Origin: a virus
DNA: 27,644 nt
Reading direction: 5' to 3' (one strand)
IMG/VR virus record: IMGVR_UViG_3300027985_000265
Coordinates: 1 to 27,644 of that record
Made by a program: the position numbers and the translations under genes
In this document: positions 15,579-24,289 of the stretch, one piece after another
Numbering within the stretch: position 1 is the stretch's first letter
Layout: every line of letters starts with the position of its first letter
Notes under the pieces: generated by a model
Told to the model about the DNA's origin: nothing
The model's database searches: none
The model's input: only the letters and a program-made list of their open reading frames with translations

Positions 15579-16808
15579 ATGAACAAGATTTTTATTTTAA
15601 AAGATGTAGATTATGCAGCTTCTACCGGAGCAGCTATATCTTCAATTGCTGATATAGCCTTACTAGCGCAAGGTGCTATGGCTATTTTTGATCAAGATGG
15701 TGACTTAATTGACCCCGGAGCTTTAACTGGTACTTATAGTGAAATCTTCTTAGCGGTAGGACTTGCAGAAGGTATGAGTTTATCTGTACCTATCCCTGTA
15801 GTTGTTAAGAAATGGAATGTACAAGCTTATCGTGCACCTGTAAAACCAGTTATACAAGTAGGGGATGCTCTTACAACTGCACAGGTAGATACTATTACTT
15901 TAACAGGTACATCTGGTACAGCTAATGTTACTTTAGCAGGTGGTTTAACTAAAACTGCTACATTTGATACTAATTTGACTACTACAGCTGCTAATTTTGT
16001 TACCACTCATGCTGCTGCTTATGCTGCTGAAGGTATTACTGTTACTAGTTCTGGTGCCGATCTTATTTTTACTGCTACTGTTGCTGGTGTACCATTTGTT
16101 AGTCCAGCTATTGCAAATGCTACAGGGGACTTAGCTGGTACTATAGTAAATACTACTGCTAATAAATCAGCTACTACTACTTTACAATTTTTAGCAACTG
16201 GAGAATATTATATTAATGTAAAAGATAATACTTTTACTAATAAATATGGTGTTAGAACAGTAGATGCTTCTGGGTATAGGCAATCATATATGACAGAAGA
16301 AAATGTTGTAGATGATGTTGTGTCTAAACTTAATAAGACTGGATCATTTGTTGTAGCTACTAAAGTAGGTAATTCTACAGACGGATGGGGTATTTCTATT
16401 ACTACTAAAGAATATGGGGTAATTATTAATGTATCTATAGGTGGAATGTTTGAAGGTACTCCAATATATACAGATGGTACAAATGGTTCTGTAGTACAAG
16501 TATTTAGCTATGGATCAGCAGAAGATGTTCTACAACTAGAGAAAGATTTTAGTGTATTTGAGGGTAACTCTAATCCTGTTGATTATACTGAAGAGTATTT
16601 TCCAAAAACTACTGAAACTGTATCTACTTCTAATTATGAAATGATCAATATTCTTTGGAATGGTTCACATAGTACTCCATCACAAATAAAACATGTAATG
16701 AATAATAGAATTGTTATTGCAGGTGTAGATGGTTCTACTATATTAGATAATATCCAGACTATTCTTTCTGGTGTTCTTACTTCTACTGAATCTAAAACAG
16801 TAGCTTAA
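15579..16808 (+). CDS. Abundant structural (tail or decoration) protein with an inserted beta domain
   Basis: A 409-residue protein beginning MNKIFILKDVDYAAS. Residues about 97-200 form a Thr/Ala/Gly-rich insert (TLTGTSGTANVTLAGGLTKT, later TSSGADLIFTATVAGVPF). I recognise this pattern as a recurrent domain in structural proteins of Bacteroidetes phages, probably beta-sandwich. The flanking parts would make one core domain, ending ILDNIQTILSGVLT. A strong terminator follows (16823-16857), making it, with MCP, one of only two rightward genes with their own terminator; high copy number is therefore likely. It could be a tail-tube, sheath-like or decoration protein, and the sequence does not decide which. 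Confidence 0.7.
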   Translation: MNKIFILKDVDYAASTGAAISSIADIALLAQGAMAIFDQDGDLIDPGALTGTYSEIFLAVGLAEGMSLSVPIPVVVKKWNVQAYRAPVKPVIQVGDALTTAQVDTITLTGTSGTANVTLAGGLTKTATFDTNLTTTAANFVTTHAAAYAAEGITVTSSGADLIFTATVAGVPFVSPAIANATGDLAGTIVNTTANKSATTTLQFLATGEYYINVKDNTFTNKYGVRTVDASGYRQSYMTEENVVDDVVSKLNKTGSFVVATKVGNSTDGWGISITTKEYGVIINVSIGGMFEGTPIYTDGTNGSVVQVFSYGSAEDVLQLEKDFSVFEGNSNPVDYTEEYFPKTTETVSTSNYEMINILWNGSHSTPSQIKHVMNNRIVIAGVDGSTILDNIQTILSGVLTSTESKTVA

Positions 16809-16822
16809 TAATTTTTATATAT

Positions 16823-16857
16823 GAGTACTCCTATTCGTAGGGGTACTCTAATTTTTT
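16823..16857 (+). terminator. Terminator after the 409-aa structural gene
   Basis: GAGTACTCCTA and TAGGGGTACTC form an 11-bp stem with one U-G pair and a stable TTCG tetraloop, then TAATTTTTT. This is a textbook intrinsic terminator, 14 bases after the stop and 6 before the next ATG. Later genes depend on readthrough or antitermination. Confidence 0.88.
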
Positions 16858-16863
16858 AAAACT

Positions 16864-17898
16864 ATGTTACTAAAAGATACAGCTACATTTAGTATAAGTG
16901 TTTCAGAAGATATTTATACTTTTACAAATAAAACTGGTGGAGACTTAATATATAGTTTATATAGACAAGATGCAGTTAAAGTTCTTATATCAGAAAATAC
17001 TGTAGCTGCATTAGGTTCAGAATCAATAACTTTTGATGGGGATGGATTATATATAGTAGATGTTGCTGGTAATGAAACAGAAATAAGATATTATTTGCAA
17101 CTACAGGAAAACCTGTTAAGTGTTATAGAGGATTTTCTAAATGATTGTTGTTCATTTGCTAATCCTACATATGATTGTAGTTGTACTGATCCTATAGAAG
17201 TCAGATGTTCTCAATTTGCATCTGTACAAATAATGCTTCTTACTTATAAAAATTTAGTATCAGAAATACTTAATAATTCAGGTTCTGCCCTTTATTTATT
17301 ACAAGCATTTGAATTATATGAAAATGAAATAAGAACAGCCTATTTAAATCATTTTTCACAAGAGTGTATATCTGGTAAGAGTCTATATGGATCAAAAACA
17401 CTAAAATATATAACTCCTATATATTATACTCTATTTTTAGAAACTGAAAAAAGTGAAAGAGATGGAGAAGATAATGATTATATAGAATCTAAATTTAATT
17501 ATTCTACTATTTCATCTAGTATGAATAAATTAGGTATTAGTTATAGTCAATTAAAATCTATTGTTACCACAACTATTTTAATTATTATTATTTCTTTAAA
17601 TTTATCTATTCCTATAGATAGAAGTATTGATGTAACATATACATTTTCATCTTCTGATTTTCCATATACTAATGGTAATCCATTAGGTAGGACTCATATA
17701 AGAATTAATACAATACCAAATGAAGGTGAATTAGCTTATAATGGTGACGTACTTGGAGTTGATTTATCATTACCTTATATTATTGAAGAATCTAATATAG
17801 GTAATTTAGTATATACATCTAATGCAAGTAATACTTCCGCTTATGATGTAATATTTGATTATGATTCTAGTAATAATAATAAATACAATTGGGGTTAA
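16864..17898 (+). CDS. Tail-associated protein with a cysteine cluster and an Ig/cadherin-like end (344 aa)
   Basis: A 344-residue protein in three parts. Residues 1-80 are beta-rich. Residues 80-230 are helical and contain five cysteines (Cys95, 96, 105, 107, 115; DCCSFANPTYDCSCTDP), suggesting a metal site or disulfides. Residues 233-250 are hydrophobic (TTTILIIIISLNLSIP), perhaps a buried strand or helix or a membrane-piercing segment. The last ~90 residues resemble an Ig/cadherin-like domain (THIRINTIPNEGELAYNG). It overlaps the FISUMP gene by one base (TAATG). Its place between a structural gene and adhesin-like genes suggests a tail or baseplate component. No family is assigned. Confidence 0.65.
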   Translation: MLLKDTATFSISVSEDIYTFTNKTGGDLIYSLYRQDAVKVLISENTVAALGSESITFDGDGLYIVDVAGNETEIRYYLQLQENLLSVIEDFLNDCCSFANPTYDCSCTDPIEVRCSQFASVQIMLLTYKNLVSEILNNSGSALYLLQAFELYENEIRTAYLNHFSQECISGKSLYGSKTLKYITPIYYTLFLETEKSERDGEDNDYIESKFNYSTISSSMNKLGISYSQLKSIVTTTILIIIISLNLSIPIDRSIDVTYTFSSSDFPYTNGNPLGRTHIRINTIPNEGELAYNGDVLGVDLSLPYIIEESNIGNLVYTSNASNTSAYDVIFDYDSSNNNKYNWG

Positions 17899-18563
17899 TG
17901 GCCACTATTACTCTTAACATATCTAGTATATTAACATCTATTAAACTTGGTTATCTTTATAATTGGTACACTACTACCGATATTAGAAATATAGGTAATA
18001 CAGATTGGGATACTCCTACATTATTAGAAATAGAGGATTTAAGAACTTTTATAGGGGGTCTTAATTCTGGAGGGGATATGAAATCTACAGATGAAATTTA
18101 TTGGTATTCTCCTAATGAAGGTGCAACTAATTTAAGAGGATTTTCAGCTAAAGGTAGTGGTAGTAGAAGTTTTGGTGGTAATTTTGGGGGTATGTTAATT
18201 TCTGCTAATTTTTGGATAAAAGATGAAGACCTAAACCCTGTATATGCAATGAATTATAATTTTCTTTATTATTTAGATACTTTTACTATTACAGGAACAA
18301 GACCTAAAAATGCGGGTTATTCTATAAGATTAGTAAAAAATACTACTACACTAAATGAGGGTCAATCAGGTTTATATGTAGGAAATGATGGTAAAGTATA
18401 TTCAACTATATGTATAAATGGTAAAGAATGGTTAGCAGAAAATTTAGCTGAAACTCAGTATAGAAATGAGGACTTTGTAGATAATATAACTGATGATACT
18501 TTATGGGAAACCTCTATAGTAGGTGCTAGGTGTGCTTATGATAATGATGAAAAAAATGTATAA
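17898..18563 (+). CDS. FISUMP-domain virion protein, circularly permuted
   Basis: The ATG at 17898 overlaps the previous stop (TAATG), giving 221 residues starting MATITLNISS. The frame is open a little further upstream. The body is a FISUMP domain (Fibrobacter succinogenes major paralogous domain, common in Bacteroidetes surface and phage proteins). Its halves are swapped. The usual later half comes first: GYLYNWYTTTD at 18-28, TPTLLEIEDLRTFIGG, GFSAKGSGSRSFGG, GYSIRLVKN at 140-148. The usual opening comes last: GKVYSTICINGKEWLAENL at 165-183 and ARCAYDNDEKN at 210-220. Ligand binding at the host surface is the likely role. The N-terminal decapeptide is nearly shared with the LRR protein at 25113. 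Confidence 0.78.
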   Translation: MATITLNISSILTSIKLGYLYNWYTTTDIRNIGNTDWDTPTLLEIEDLRTFIGGLNSGGDMKSTDEIYWYSPNEGATNLRGFSAKGSGSRSFGGNFGGMLISANFWIKDEDLNPVYAMNYNFLYYLDTFTITGTRPKNAGYSIRLVKNTTTLNEGQSGLYVGNDGKVYSTICINGKEWLAENLAETQYRNEDFVDNITDDTLWETSIVGARCAYDNDEKNV

Positions 18564-18579
18564 ATAATAAATATAAACA

Positions 18580-18951
18580 ATGGAAAAAGCTGATGTTAAA
18601 ATATTATTTAAATATCTTAAAGATATATATTTAAGATTAGTTAATAATACTTCTAATAGTATTGTTACTGTAAATGGTAATCTTAATACTCAAGAAGTTT
18701 ACTCTTTAGAGGATACCGATTCATTACTATTAGTCTCTAATACAATAGGATATTTAAGTATTGGAGTTGAATCTGGTACTACAGTTGATATTGCTATTAG
18801 TGGTAGTAATACCATTACTTTAAATGGAGATGCAGTTAATGGTTTAGAAATTGATTTTTCTAAATATGTTAATGGAGTAAATCCATCAAATATAACTTTA
18901 ACTGTATCTGGGGTTAATAAATGTTTAATTGAATTAGGTAAAAAAGTATAA
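18580..18951 (+). CDS. Small beta-rich tail protein (123 aa), unknown function
   Basis: A 123-residue protein with an N-terminal helix (VKILFKYLKDIYLRLVN) followed by a body rich in Val, Ile, Thr, Ser and Asn with a regular alternating pattern (SIGVESGTTVDIAISG, NITLTVSG). This suggests a small beta-sandwich on a helical stalk, as seen in fibre- or baseplate-attached proteins. It lies between the FISUMP and the long fibre genes, 16 bases after the former and two before the latter, and may help attach one of them. No cysteine cluster or membrane segment. Family not recognised. Confidence 0.7.
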   Translation: MEKADVKILFKYLKDIYLRLVNNTSNSIVTVNGNLNTQEVYSLEDTDSLLLVSNTIGYLSIGVESGTTVDIAISGSNTITLNGDAVNGLEIDFSKYVNGVNPSNITLTVSGVNKCLIELGKKV

Positions 18952-18953
18952 TT

Positions 18954-21911
18954 ATGGGATTTAGAACTAAAGGATATGGAGAGAATATTACTCTACCATT
19001 AAATCCAACAAATACTATTCATACACCTGGTAGAATTAGATTTAATCCAACTGATCATACTATGGATTTGGATACTGATCTAGATGGTGTATCTATTCAA
19101 TTAGGTCAAGAGACTCTAACTATAGTATATAATGATACAGGTGTTCAAATAAATAATGGTAGTATCATCTACCCTACTGGGGAAATTTTTCTATCTAGAG
19201 CTAAAGTAGATTTAGCGTCTGCTACTACTCATGAAACCTGCCCACAAGAACTATTTGTAGCTACTATGGATATTCCTGATGGAGAGTTTGGATATGCTGT
19301 AGAATTATCTGGTAGAGTAAGAGGATTAGATACTAGTTTATTATCTCTAGGTGATGTATATTTATCAACTATCCCAGGTGCTTTTACTCAAACAAAACCT
19401 CTATCTCCTAATTATTCTAGAAAAGTAGGATCTGTAACTGTTATAGATGCAGTAAATGGAGAAATACAAGCTAGAATAACTGGTAGTCCAATAGATACTA
19501 CTATTAATTTTTGGAATGGTATTTTTAGAGAGACTATATCATTTACAATTACTAGTAATGGTAGTACTATTATAGGTTCATTAGAGAGAAAAAATGGGGG
19601 TGATTTGACTGCTATATTTAGTGATGGTCTATATCTATTAGATACTACACCTCCTTTAGAAATTAATTTAGTAGCTGGTACAGATACTAATCCACAAATT
19701 CAATATGTATATTTTTTACAATCTTCTAAAACTTTAGAAGTTGCTACAGGAGATTGGCCAGTAACAGAGCATATTAAAATATCTACTGTAGTTTTAAAAA
19801 GTGCTCCAACTACTCAATCAGAAGGGGGAGCTTTTAGAAATCAAAACTGGAATGATCATATTGAATCAATAGATAATAATATAGGACATTTACAACATAT
19901 TGGTGAAAGAATAAGACAACATCATGCAATACATCATGCAGGAACTGAAGGGTCTTGTACTATTGTAGAGGGTTCTCCTGATAATGTCTATATATCTGTT
20001 ACTAGTGGAATAGTATTTCAATTACATAGGCAAACTTTTCCTGCATTTAATATGCAAACTGGAGATGACATCCATATTGTAAATGATTTTACTACCCCTT
20101 ATAAAACAGTAACAAATTTAAATAATGAAGTATTGGATGCTAATGGGAATACTTTATCTAATAAAGCATTCTCATTTGTAGTATGGGGTATTTGTAATAG
20201 TGGAGGAGAATTAAGTCATTTAATGTTAAATAAACCTTCAAATGGATATAGTATTGGTTCTCCTAATGATGCTATTAATGATGCTTTGAATTATTCTGTT
20301 TATGATATTCCTACTATATTTAAAGGAACAGGTTTTCTAATTGCAAGATTTACATTTACATTAGGGGGAGGTGGACTACAATGGACTTTAATAGATACCC
20401 AAGATTTAAGAGGTTATGTACCTAATAATATAGCAGGAGGAGGTACAGGTGGATCGGGTATTACTACTTATTTAGGATTAACTGATACTCCTGTTACTTA
20501 TACTGCTTTAGCATTTCAAAGAGCTAATGCTAGTGGTACTGCATTAGAAAATGTTCTAGCAAACGGAGTAAACTTATCAGAATTTAATAATAATTTAACT
20601 CAAGATAATATTCCTAATGGAACTACTTATGTTCAAACAGAAAATAATTATACAGATGTAGAGAAAAGTAAATTAGCAGGACTAGAAAGTTCTAAATTTC
20701 TAGGGCAGTATGCTAGTTTAGGTGCTCTTGAAACAGCTTATCCTAGTCCTCCTATTGGTAGTTATGGTTATGTAGATGGGGGTATAGGTAGTGATGTTAC
20801 TACTTATATATGGGATAATGATGATAGTAAATATGTAGCTCAATTAGGTGAATCTAATGCTGAAACCTCTGCTAGTATTAAAACTAAATATGAATCTAAT
20901 CCAGATACAAATGCTTTCACTGATATTGAAAAAACTAAAGTAGGTAATTTAAGTGGAACTAATACTGGTGACGTTAGTTTAGTAGGTGAACCAGACTATC
21001 TTACTATAGTAGGGCAAGTATTAACTAGAAATTTAATTAATTTAGTTAATCATATTACTGGAACTTTAGGAATAGGAAATGGAGGTACAGGACAAACTAC
21101 TGCTTTAGCAGGATTTAATGCCCTAAGTCCATTAACAACACAGGGAGATATTATTTATCACAATGGTAGTGATAATATAAGATTAGCAAAAGGTACAGCC
21201 GGACAGGTGTTAACTATGAATAGTGGGGCTACTGCACCAGAATGGGCAGATGCAGGTGGCGGTGCTTCATTATTAGATTTAGTTGGTTATCAAGAAGGAG
21301 GATGGAGCGCATCAGGTAGTGGAGCAGTAGTATCTGGATGGGGTTTATGTGGATTATTATCAGTAATCCATAGTTCTTCTGGTGCTGGGGTTGATAGTGA
21401 TGGTGCATATCTAGAGCAAATCCCTACTGGGTCTGCTAATTACGATATGTACATATCATCTGGAAATGGTTCTGCGTATATATGCGAAAGTCTTTCTTAT
21501 CCTGTTTTTATGGTTAAATTTGGGCGATCATTAAATACAAGTTTTGGACTAGATGTAGGATTGAATGACGCAACAAGTTATTCTACTGTATTCAATTTCA
21601 TAGGAATAACTGATAATGGGTCAGGAGGATTACAATTTGAAACCGCAGATGATGGAGGTGAAACAACAACAGCAACAGGGGTCACATGGACAACTCAGAC
21701 ATTAATCTTAGTATGTGAGGTAGTTAGTAATACAGAAGTTAATTTTTGGCTATATGATTCTGATTATACAGAATTAGCTACAGCTACTCATACCACTAAT
21801 ATCCCTGACATTAATGAGCCTGCTTTTTTAAAAAGCTTATACAGGGATAAAGCTGGAAACAGTTCAAACACATTTAAACAGTATGCGGCTAAAATAATCC
21901 TTAAAAAATAA
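18954..21911 (+). CDS. Long tail fibre / receptor-binding protein (985 aa)
   Basis: The longest gene of the window. Residues 1-300 form a beta-rich attachment part. Residues about 305-325 hold a His-rich stretch (HLQHIGERIRQHHAIHHAG) whose IGERIR core recurs in tail proteins of Bacteroidetes phages. A middle part follows with TYLGLTDTP and fibre units such as TDVEKSKLAGL and SYGYVDGGIGSD. Residues about 700-765 carry a classic fibre repeat (GNGGTGQTTALAGFNAL, QGDIIYHNG, GTAGQVLTMN). The last ~220 residues form a Gly/Ser/Thr-rich tip, likely the receptor-binding domain. The tip DNA is richer in G+C than the rest (70 of 180 bases at 21541-21720 against 14 of 60 at 19501-19560), which suggests a later exchange. 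Confidence 0.85.
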   Translation: MGFRTKGYGENITLPLNPTNTIHTPGRIRFNPTDHTMDLDTDLDGVSIQLGQETLTIVYNDTGVQINNGSIIYPTGEIFLSRAKVDLASATTHETCPQELFVATMDIPDGEFGYAVELSGRVRGLDTSLLSLGDVYLSTIPGAFTQTKPLSPNYSRKVGSVTVIDAVNGEIQARITGSPIDTTINFWNGIFRETISFTITSNGSTIIGSLERKNGGDLTAIFSDGLYLLDTTPPLEINLVAGTDTNPQIQYVYFLQSSKTLEVATGDWPVTEHIKISTVVLKSAPTTQSEGGAFRNQNWNDHIESIDNNIGHLQHIGERIRQHHAIHHAGTEGSCTIVEGSPDNVYISVTSGIVFQLHRQTFPAFNMQTGDDIHIVNDFTTPYKTVTNLNNEVLDANGNTLSNKAFSFVVWGICNSGGELSHLMLNKPSNGYSIGSPNDAINDALNYSVYDIPTIFKGTGFLIARFTFTLGGGGLQWTLIDTQDLRGYVPNNIAGGGTGGSGITTYLGLTDTPVTYTALAFQRANASGTALENVLANGVNLSEFNNNLTQDNIPNGTTYVQTENNYTDVEKSKLAGLESSKFLGQYASLGALETAYPSPPIGSYGYVDGGIGSDVTTYIWDNDDSKYVAQLGESNAETSASIKTKYESNPDTNAFTDIEKTKVGNLSGTNTGDVSLVGEPDYLTIVGQVLTRNLINLVNHITGTLGIGNGGTGQTTALAGFNALSPLTTQGDIIYHNGSDNIRLAKGTAGQVLTMNSGATAPEWADAGGGASLLDLVGYQEGGWSASGSGAVVSGWGLCGLLSVIHSSSGAGVDSDGAYLEQIPTGSANYDMYISSGNGSAYICESLSYPVFMVKFGRSLNTSFGLDVGLNDATSYSTVFNFIGITDNGSGGLQFETADDGGETTTATGVTWTTQTLILVCEVVSNTEVNFWLYDSDYTELATATHTTNIPDINEPAFLKSLYRDKAGNSSNTFKQYAAKIILKK

Positions 21912-21914
21912 CAA

Positions 21915-22412
21915 ATGAAAAAATATAAAATAGAAAATAATCAAATAGTTGAAGAAGTAATTCTTAAAACTATACAAGATGTAGATAAATATTCTTATGA
22001 AGATGGGTGGAGAGATGATATTAAACCTACTGAAATAAATTGGAGTACTCAACAATTAGGGGATATATATTTTGATACTAATTTAGATAAGGTTACTTGG
22101 ACTGTTATTGATAAAGAATTACCTTCTTTAGAAAAATTAAAATCTCAAAAATATAAAGAATTAAATTCTACTAAAGAAGAGATTACTAATATTATTAAAG
22201 ATTTAAATAATAAATATAATCCTTTAGGATTAACTCCTAATAGGATACCTACTGATTTAATTTCTTTTTTAACAGCTAATCATCCAGAAGATTTAAATAC
22301 CAGAGCTATTACAGAGATAGAATCTTTATCTACAAAAGAAAAAGCCATAAATTATAAAATTAAAGGTACTGAGATTAAAGATTATATTGATTATCTTAAA
22401 AGTTTCTTATAA
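21915..22412 (+). CDS. Probable tail-fibre assembly/attachment protein (165 aa)
   Basis: Directly after the fibre gene (3-base gap). The N-terminal ~75 residues are a small mixed domain with DGWRDDIKP and LGDIYFDTNLDKVTW. The C-terminal part is a long charged helix (EKLKSQKYKELNSTKEEIT). This two-part layout, next to a fibre gene, is typical of fibre-assembly chaperones or fibre-tip partners (tail fiber assembly/DUF4376-like proteins). No motif proves the assignment. The gene overlaps the following membrane-protein gene by one base (TAATG). Confidence 0.6.
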   Translation: MKKYKIENNQIVEEVILKTIQDVDKYSYEDGWRDDIKPTEINWSTQQLGDIYFDTNLDKVTWTVIDKELPSLEKLKSQKYKELNSTKEEITNIIKDLNNKYNPLGLTPNRIPTDLISFLTANHPEDLNTRAITEIESLSTKEKAINYKIKGTEIKDYIDYLKSFL

Positions 22413-22633
22413 TGTTTAGTAATTTTAATTTTAATAAAATAAAGAATATATTATTTTTAATATGGAAAGATAAAGTAGATATGGCTATGTTAATTATCAT
22501 TGTCATACTATTTATTTCTTCCTTTATTACTAATAATGATTTTGCTTTAGGTTCTATTGGATTTATAAGTATATATACTTTTGGTAGTATATATAGACAA
22601 GCATATTGGAAATACATGTATAAAACTAAATAA
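22412..22633 (+). CDS. Small membrane protein (73 aa), possible lysis factor
   Basis: A 73-residue protein with a hydrophobic core at about residues 24-40 (MAMLIIIVILFISSF) and a second, weaker one at 46-60 (LGSIGFISIYTFGS), flanked by Lys and Arg. It starts within the stop of the preceding gene. Two membrane helices and a position directly before a peptidase gene are consistent with a holin-type or accessory lysis membrane protein. A second holin-like gene lies at 24290, so which one sets lysis timing is open. Confidence 0.6.
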   Translation: MFSNFNFNKIKNILFLIWKDKVDMAMLIIIVILFISSFITNNDFALGSIGFISIYTFGSIYRQAYWKYMYKTK

Positions 22634-22634
22634 T

Positions 22635-23285
22635 ATGTATATAGAAGCAGGTGATGTAGTAATGGTACATTCTAAAAAACCTATAGGTAGGTTAATACAA
22701 TTTGGAATGAATTTAATAAGATGGACATCTATTAAATCAATTTTAAGAATCTTACAGGGGAAAGAACCTATTTACAAATTTATCTATAATCATGGTGGTA
22801 TGGGTAGGTTTAGTAATACTATTCAAGAAGCTATAGCTAAAGGTGTTAAAACTAGAAATGAATCTTTAGCCTATCCTCATATGAAATTAGCTTCTAGTTT
22901 AGAAGATGCTAGATTAAATTCTAAAAAGTATATTATTGCCGTTTATAGATATAATTGGACTCAAAGACAATTAATAGCCCATGAAAATTTATCTAATAGT
23001 ATAGAAAATATTAAATATCAATTTGATAATTTTTTATTATATCTTATTTATATTTTATCTTTTAGAATTATATGGCTAGGAAAACAAAATATAAAAGCTA
23101 CAAATAATATTTACTGTACTGAGGCTAATTCATATAAAATGTTTTATATGACTAATCCTTTATTATCTACAAATAAAATAGATAAAGATATACATTATAG
23201 ATTAAGAAAATATTGGATTGGACATCCTCTTAAACAACAACTAATTTGTGAAGATTATTTTATACCTACTTATTATTACTTATAA
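22635..23285 (+). CDS. Permuted papain-like (YiiX/NlpC-P60-type) peptidase or amidase
   Basis: The frame is open from 22581, but the ATG at 22635 (TAATATG, one base after the previous stop) is the natural start and gives 216 residues. The N-terminus IEAGDVVMVHSKKPIGRL matches the opening of YiiX-like, circularly permuted NlpC/P60 proteins, where 'GD-hhh' precedes the catalytic His. His53 in YNHGGM and Glu65 (TIQEAIAKGV) fit the His and acidic positions. Cys161 in NIYCTEAN fits the late 'FCSE'-type nucleophile of this permuted group. Such enzymes hydrolyse peptide or acyl bonds. In this cassette cell-wall peptide cleavage is likely, but another amidase role is possible. All three key residues are present. 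Confidence 0.7.
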   Translation: MYIEAGDVVMVHSKKPIGRLIQFGMNLIRWTSIKSILRILQGKEPIYKFIYNHGGMGRFSNTIQEAIAKGVKTRNESLAYPHMKLASSLEDARLNSKKYIIAVYRYNWTQRQLIAHENLSNSIENIKYQFDNFLLYLIYILSFRIIWLGKQNIKATNNIYCTEANSYKMFYMTNPLLSTNKIDKDIHYRLRKYWIGHPLKQQLICEDYFIPTYYYL

Positions 23286-23326
23286 TATCTCTTAATTCAG
23301 TTAATAAGTCCTTAACTTAGTATAGT

Positions 23327-23851
23327 ATGAATGATAAAATTAAAGAATTTAACCATGTTCTGCAAAGTGGATATGAAAAAATAAGCGAATTTGATAAAAA
23401 AGGACATGAATTATTAATTAATATAGAAACTAAAGCAAATGAAGTTTTTAATAGTATAAATACTAAAAATAATAATGCTATCTGTAGTATAAATAAAATG
23501 ATAAAAGAAACTACAGATAAGTTAGAAGAAGCTCACTTAAATGATAGAAAACGTATTGAAGAAAAATCTGATAAAGCTTGGAATTTTCTAAAATGGTTTG
23601 CAATACTATCTATAGGTTCTAGTTTAGCATTATCTTTTGCTAATAAATTAGTATTAGAAACTAAAGCTAATGATTTAGAACTTAAAAACTATTATATGAC
23701 AAAAGATAATGCTAGAAAAGCATTTATGTTACATGAAGAAAGAATTAAAAAACTAGAATCAGACTCTATGTTAGTAAAAGATAATTCTAACTATCAACTA
23801 ATAATAGAATCTTTATTTGATGAAAAAAGTAGAGGTAATAAAACTAGATAA
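23327..23851 (+). CDS. Membrane-anchored coiled-coil protein (174 aa)
   Basis: Residues 1-84 and 108-165 are charged, heptad-like helices, around one hydrophobic segment at about 87-106 (FLKWFAILSIGSSLALSFAN). The protein thus looks like a single-pass membrane protein with coiled coils on both sides. It sits between two peptidase genes, after a 41-base gap that is one of the longest in this block. Roles in organising the lysis machinery across the inner membrane are possible; no family was recognised. Confidence 0.7.
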   Translation: MNDKIKEFNHVLQSGYEKISEFDKKGHELLINIETKANEVFNSINTKNNNAICSINKMIKETTDKLEEAHLNDRKRIEEKSDKAWNFLKWFAILSIGSSLALSFANKLVLETKANDLELKNYYMTKDNARKAFMLHEERIKKLESDSMLVKDNSNYQLIIESLFDEKSRGNKTR

Positions 23852-23853
23852 TT

Positions 23854-24288
23854 ATGTGTAAGTGTATCTATTTTAAAATATATGAATTAGTATCTGAACA
23901 AGTTTATAATAAATATGGGGAATCTGCTTGGAGGTTTTTTGATCCTAGATTATTAGAAACTTTAGATTGGGTTAGACTAAATTTAAATAAACCAATTATT
24001 ATAAATAACTGGTATTGGGGAGGTCATTTAGATGAGAGGGGTTTAAGATGTAATTTAGATTCTATAGTAAAAAATGCTACATTAAGAAATAAATTATATT
24101 GTTCTGCTCATACTAGAGGAATGGCTGTAGATTTTACGGTAGAAGGAATGACAGCACAGGAAGTAAGAAATTGGTTAATTAATAATAAAGATTTAATACC
24201 TTCCCCCATAAGATTAGAGAAAGATGTATCTTGGGTTCATTTAGATGTAGTAGATACAGGAGAAAAAATATATTTATTTACTGCTTAA
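23854..24288 (+). CDS. Zinc M15-type peptidase, probable endolysin
   Basis: A 144-residue protein with the Peptidase M15 signature. His86 and Asp93 in SAHTRGMAVDF and His129 in WVHLDV are the three zinc ligands expected for D-Ala-D-Ala or L-Ala-D-Glu peptidases. An Arg-bearing loop (DERGLRC) precedes them. The length fits a bare catalytic domain without a wall-binding module, as in endolysins against Gram-negative hosts. No signal peptide is visible, so release should depend on a holin, and a holin-like gene follows one base later. It likely cuts peptidoglycan cross-bridges or stem peptides at lysis. Confidence 0.85.
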   Translation: MCKCIYFKIYELVSEQVYNKYGESAWRFFDPRLLETLDWVRLNLNKPIIINNWYWGGHLDERGLRCNLDSIVKNATLRNKLYCSAHTRGMAVDFTVEGMTAQEVRNWLINNKDLIPSPIRLEKDVSWVHLDVVDTGEKIYLFTA

Positions 24289-24289
24289 T

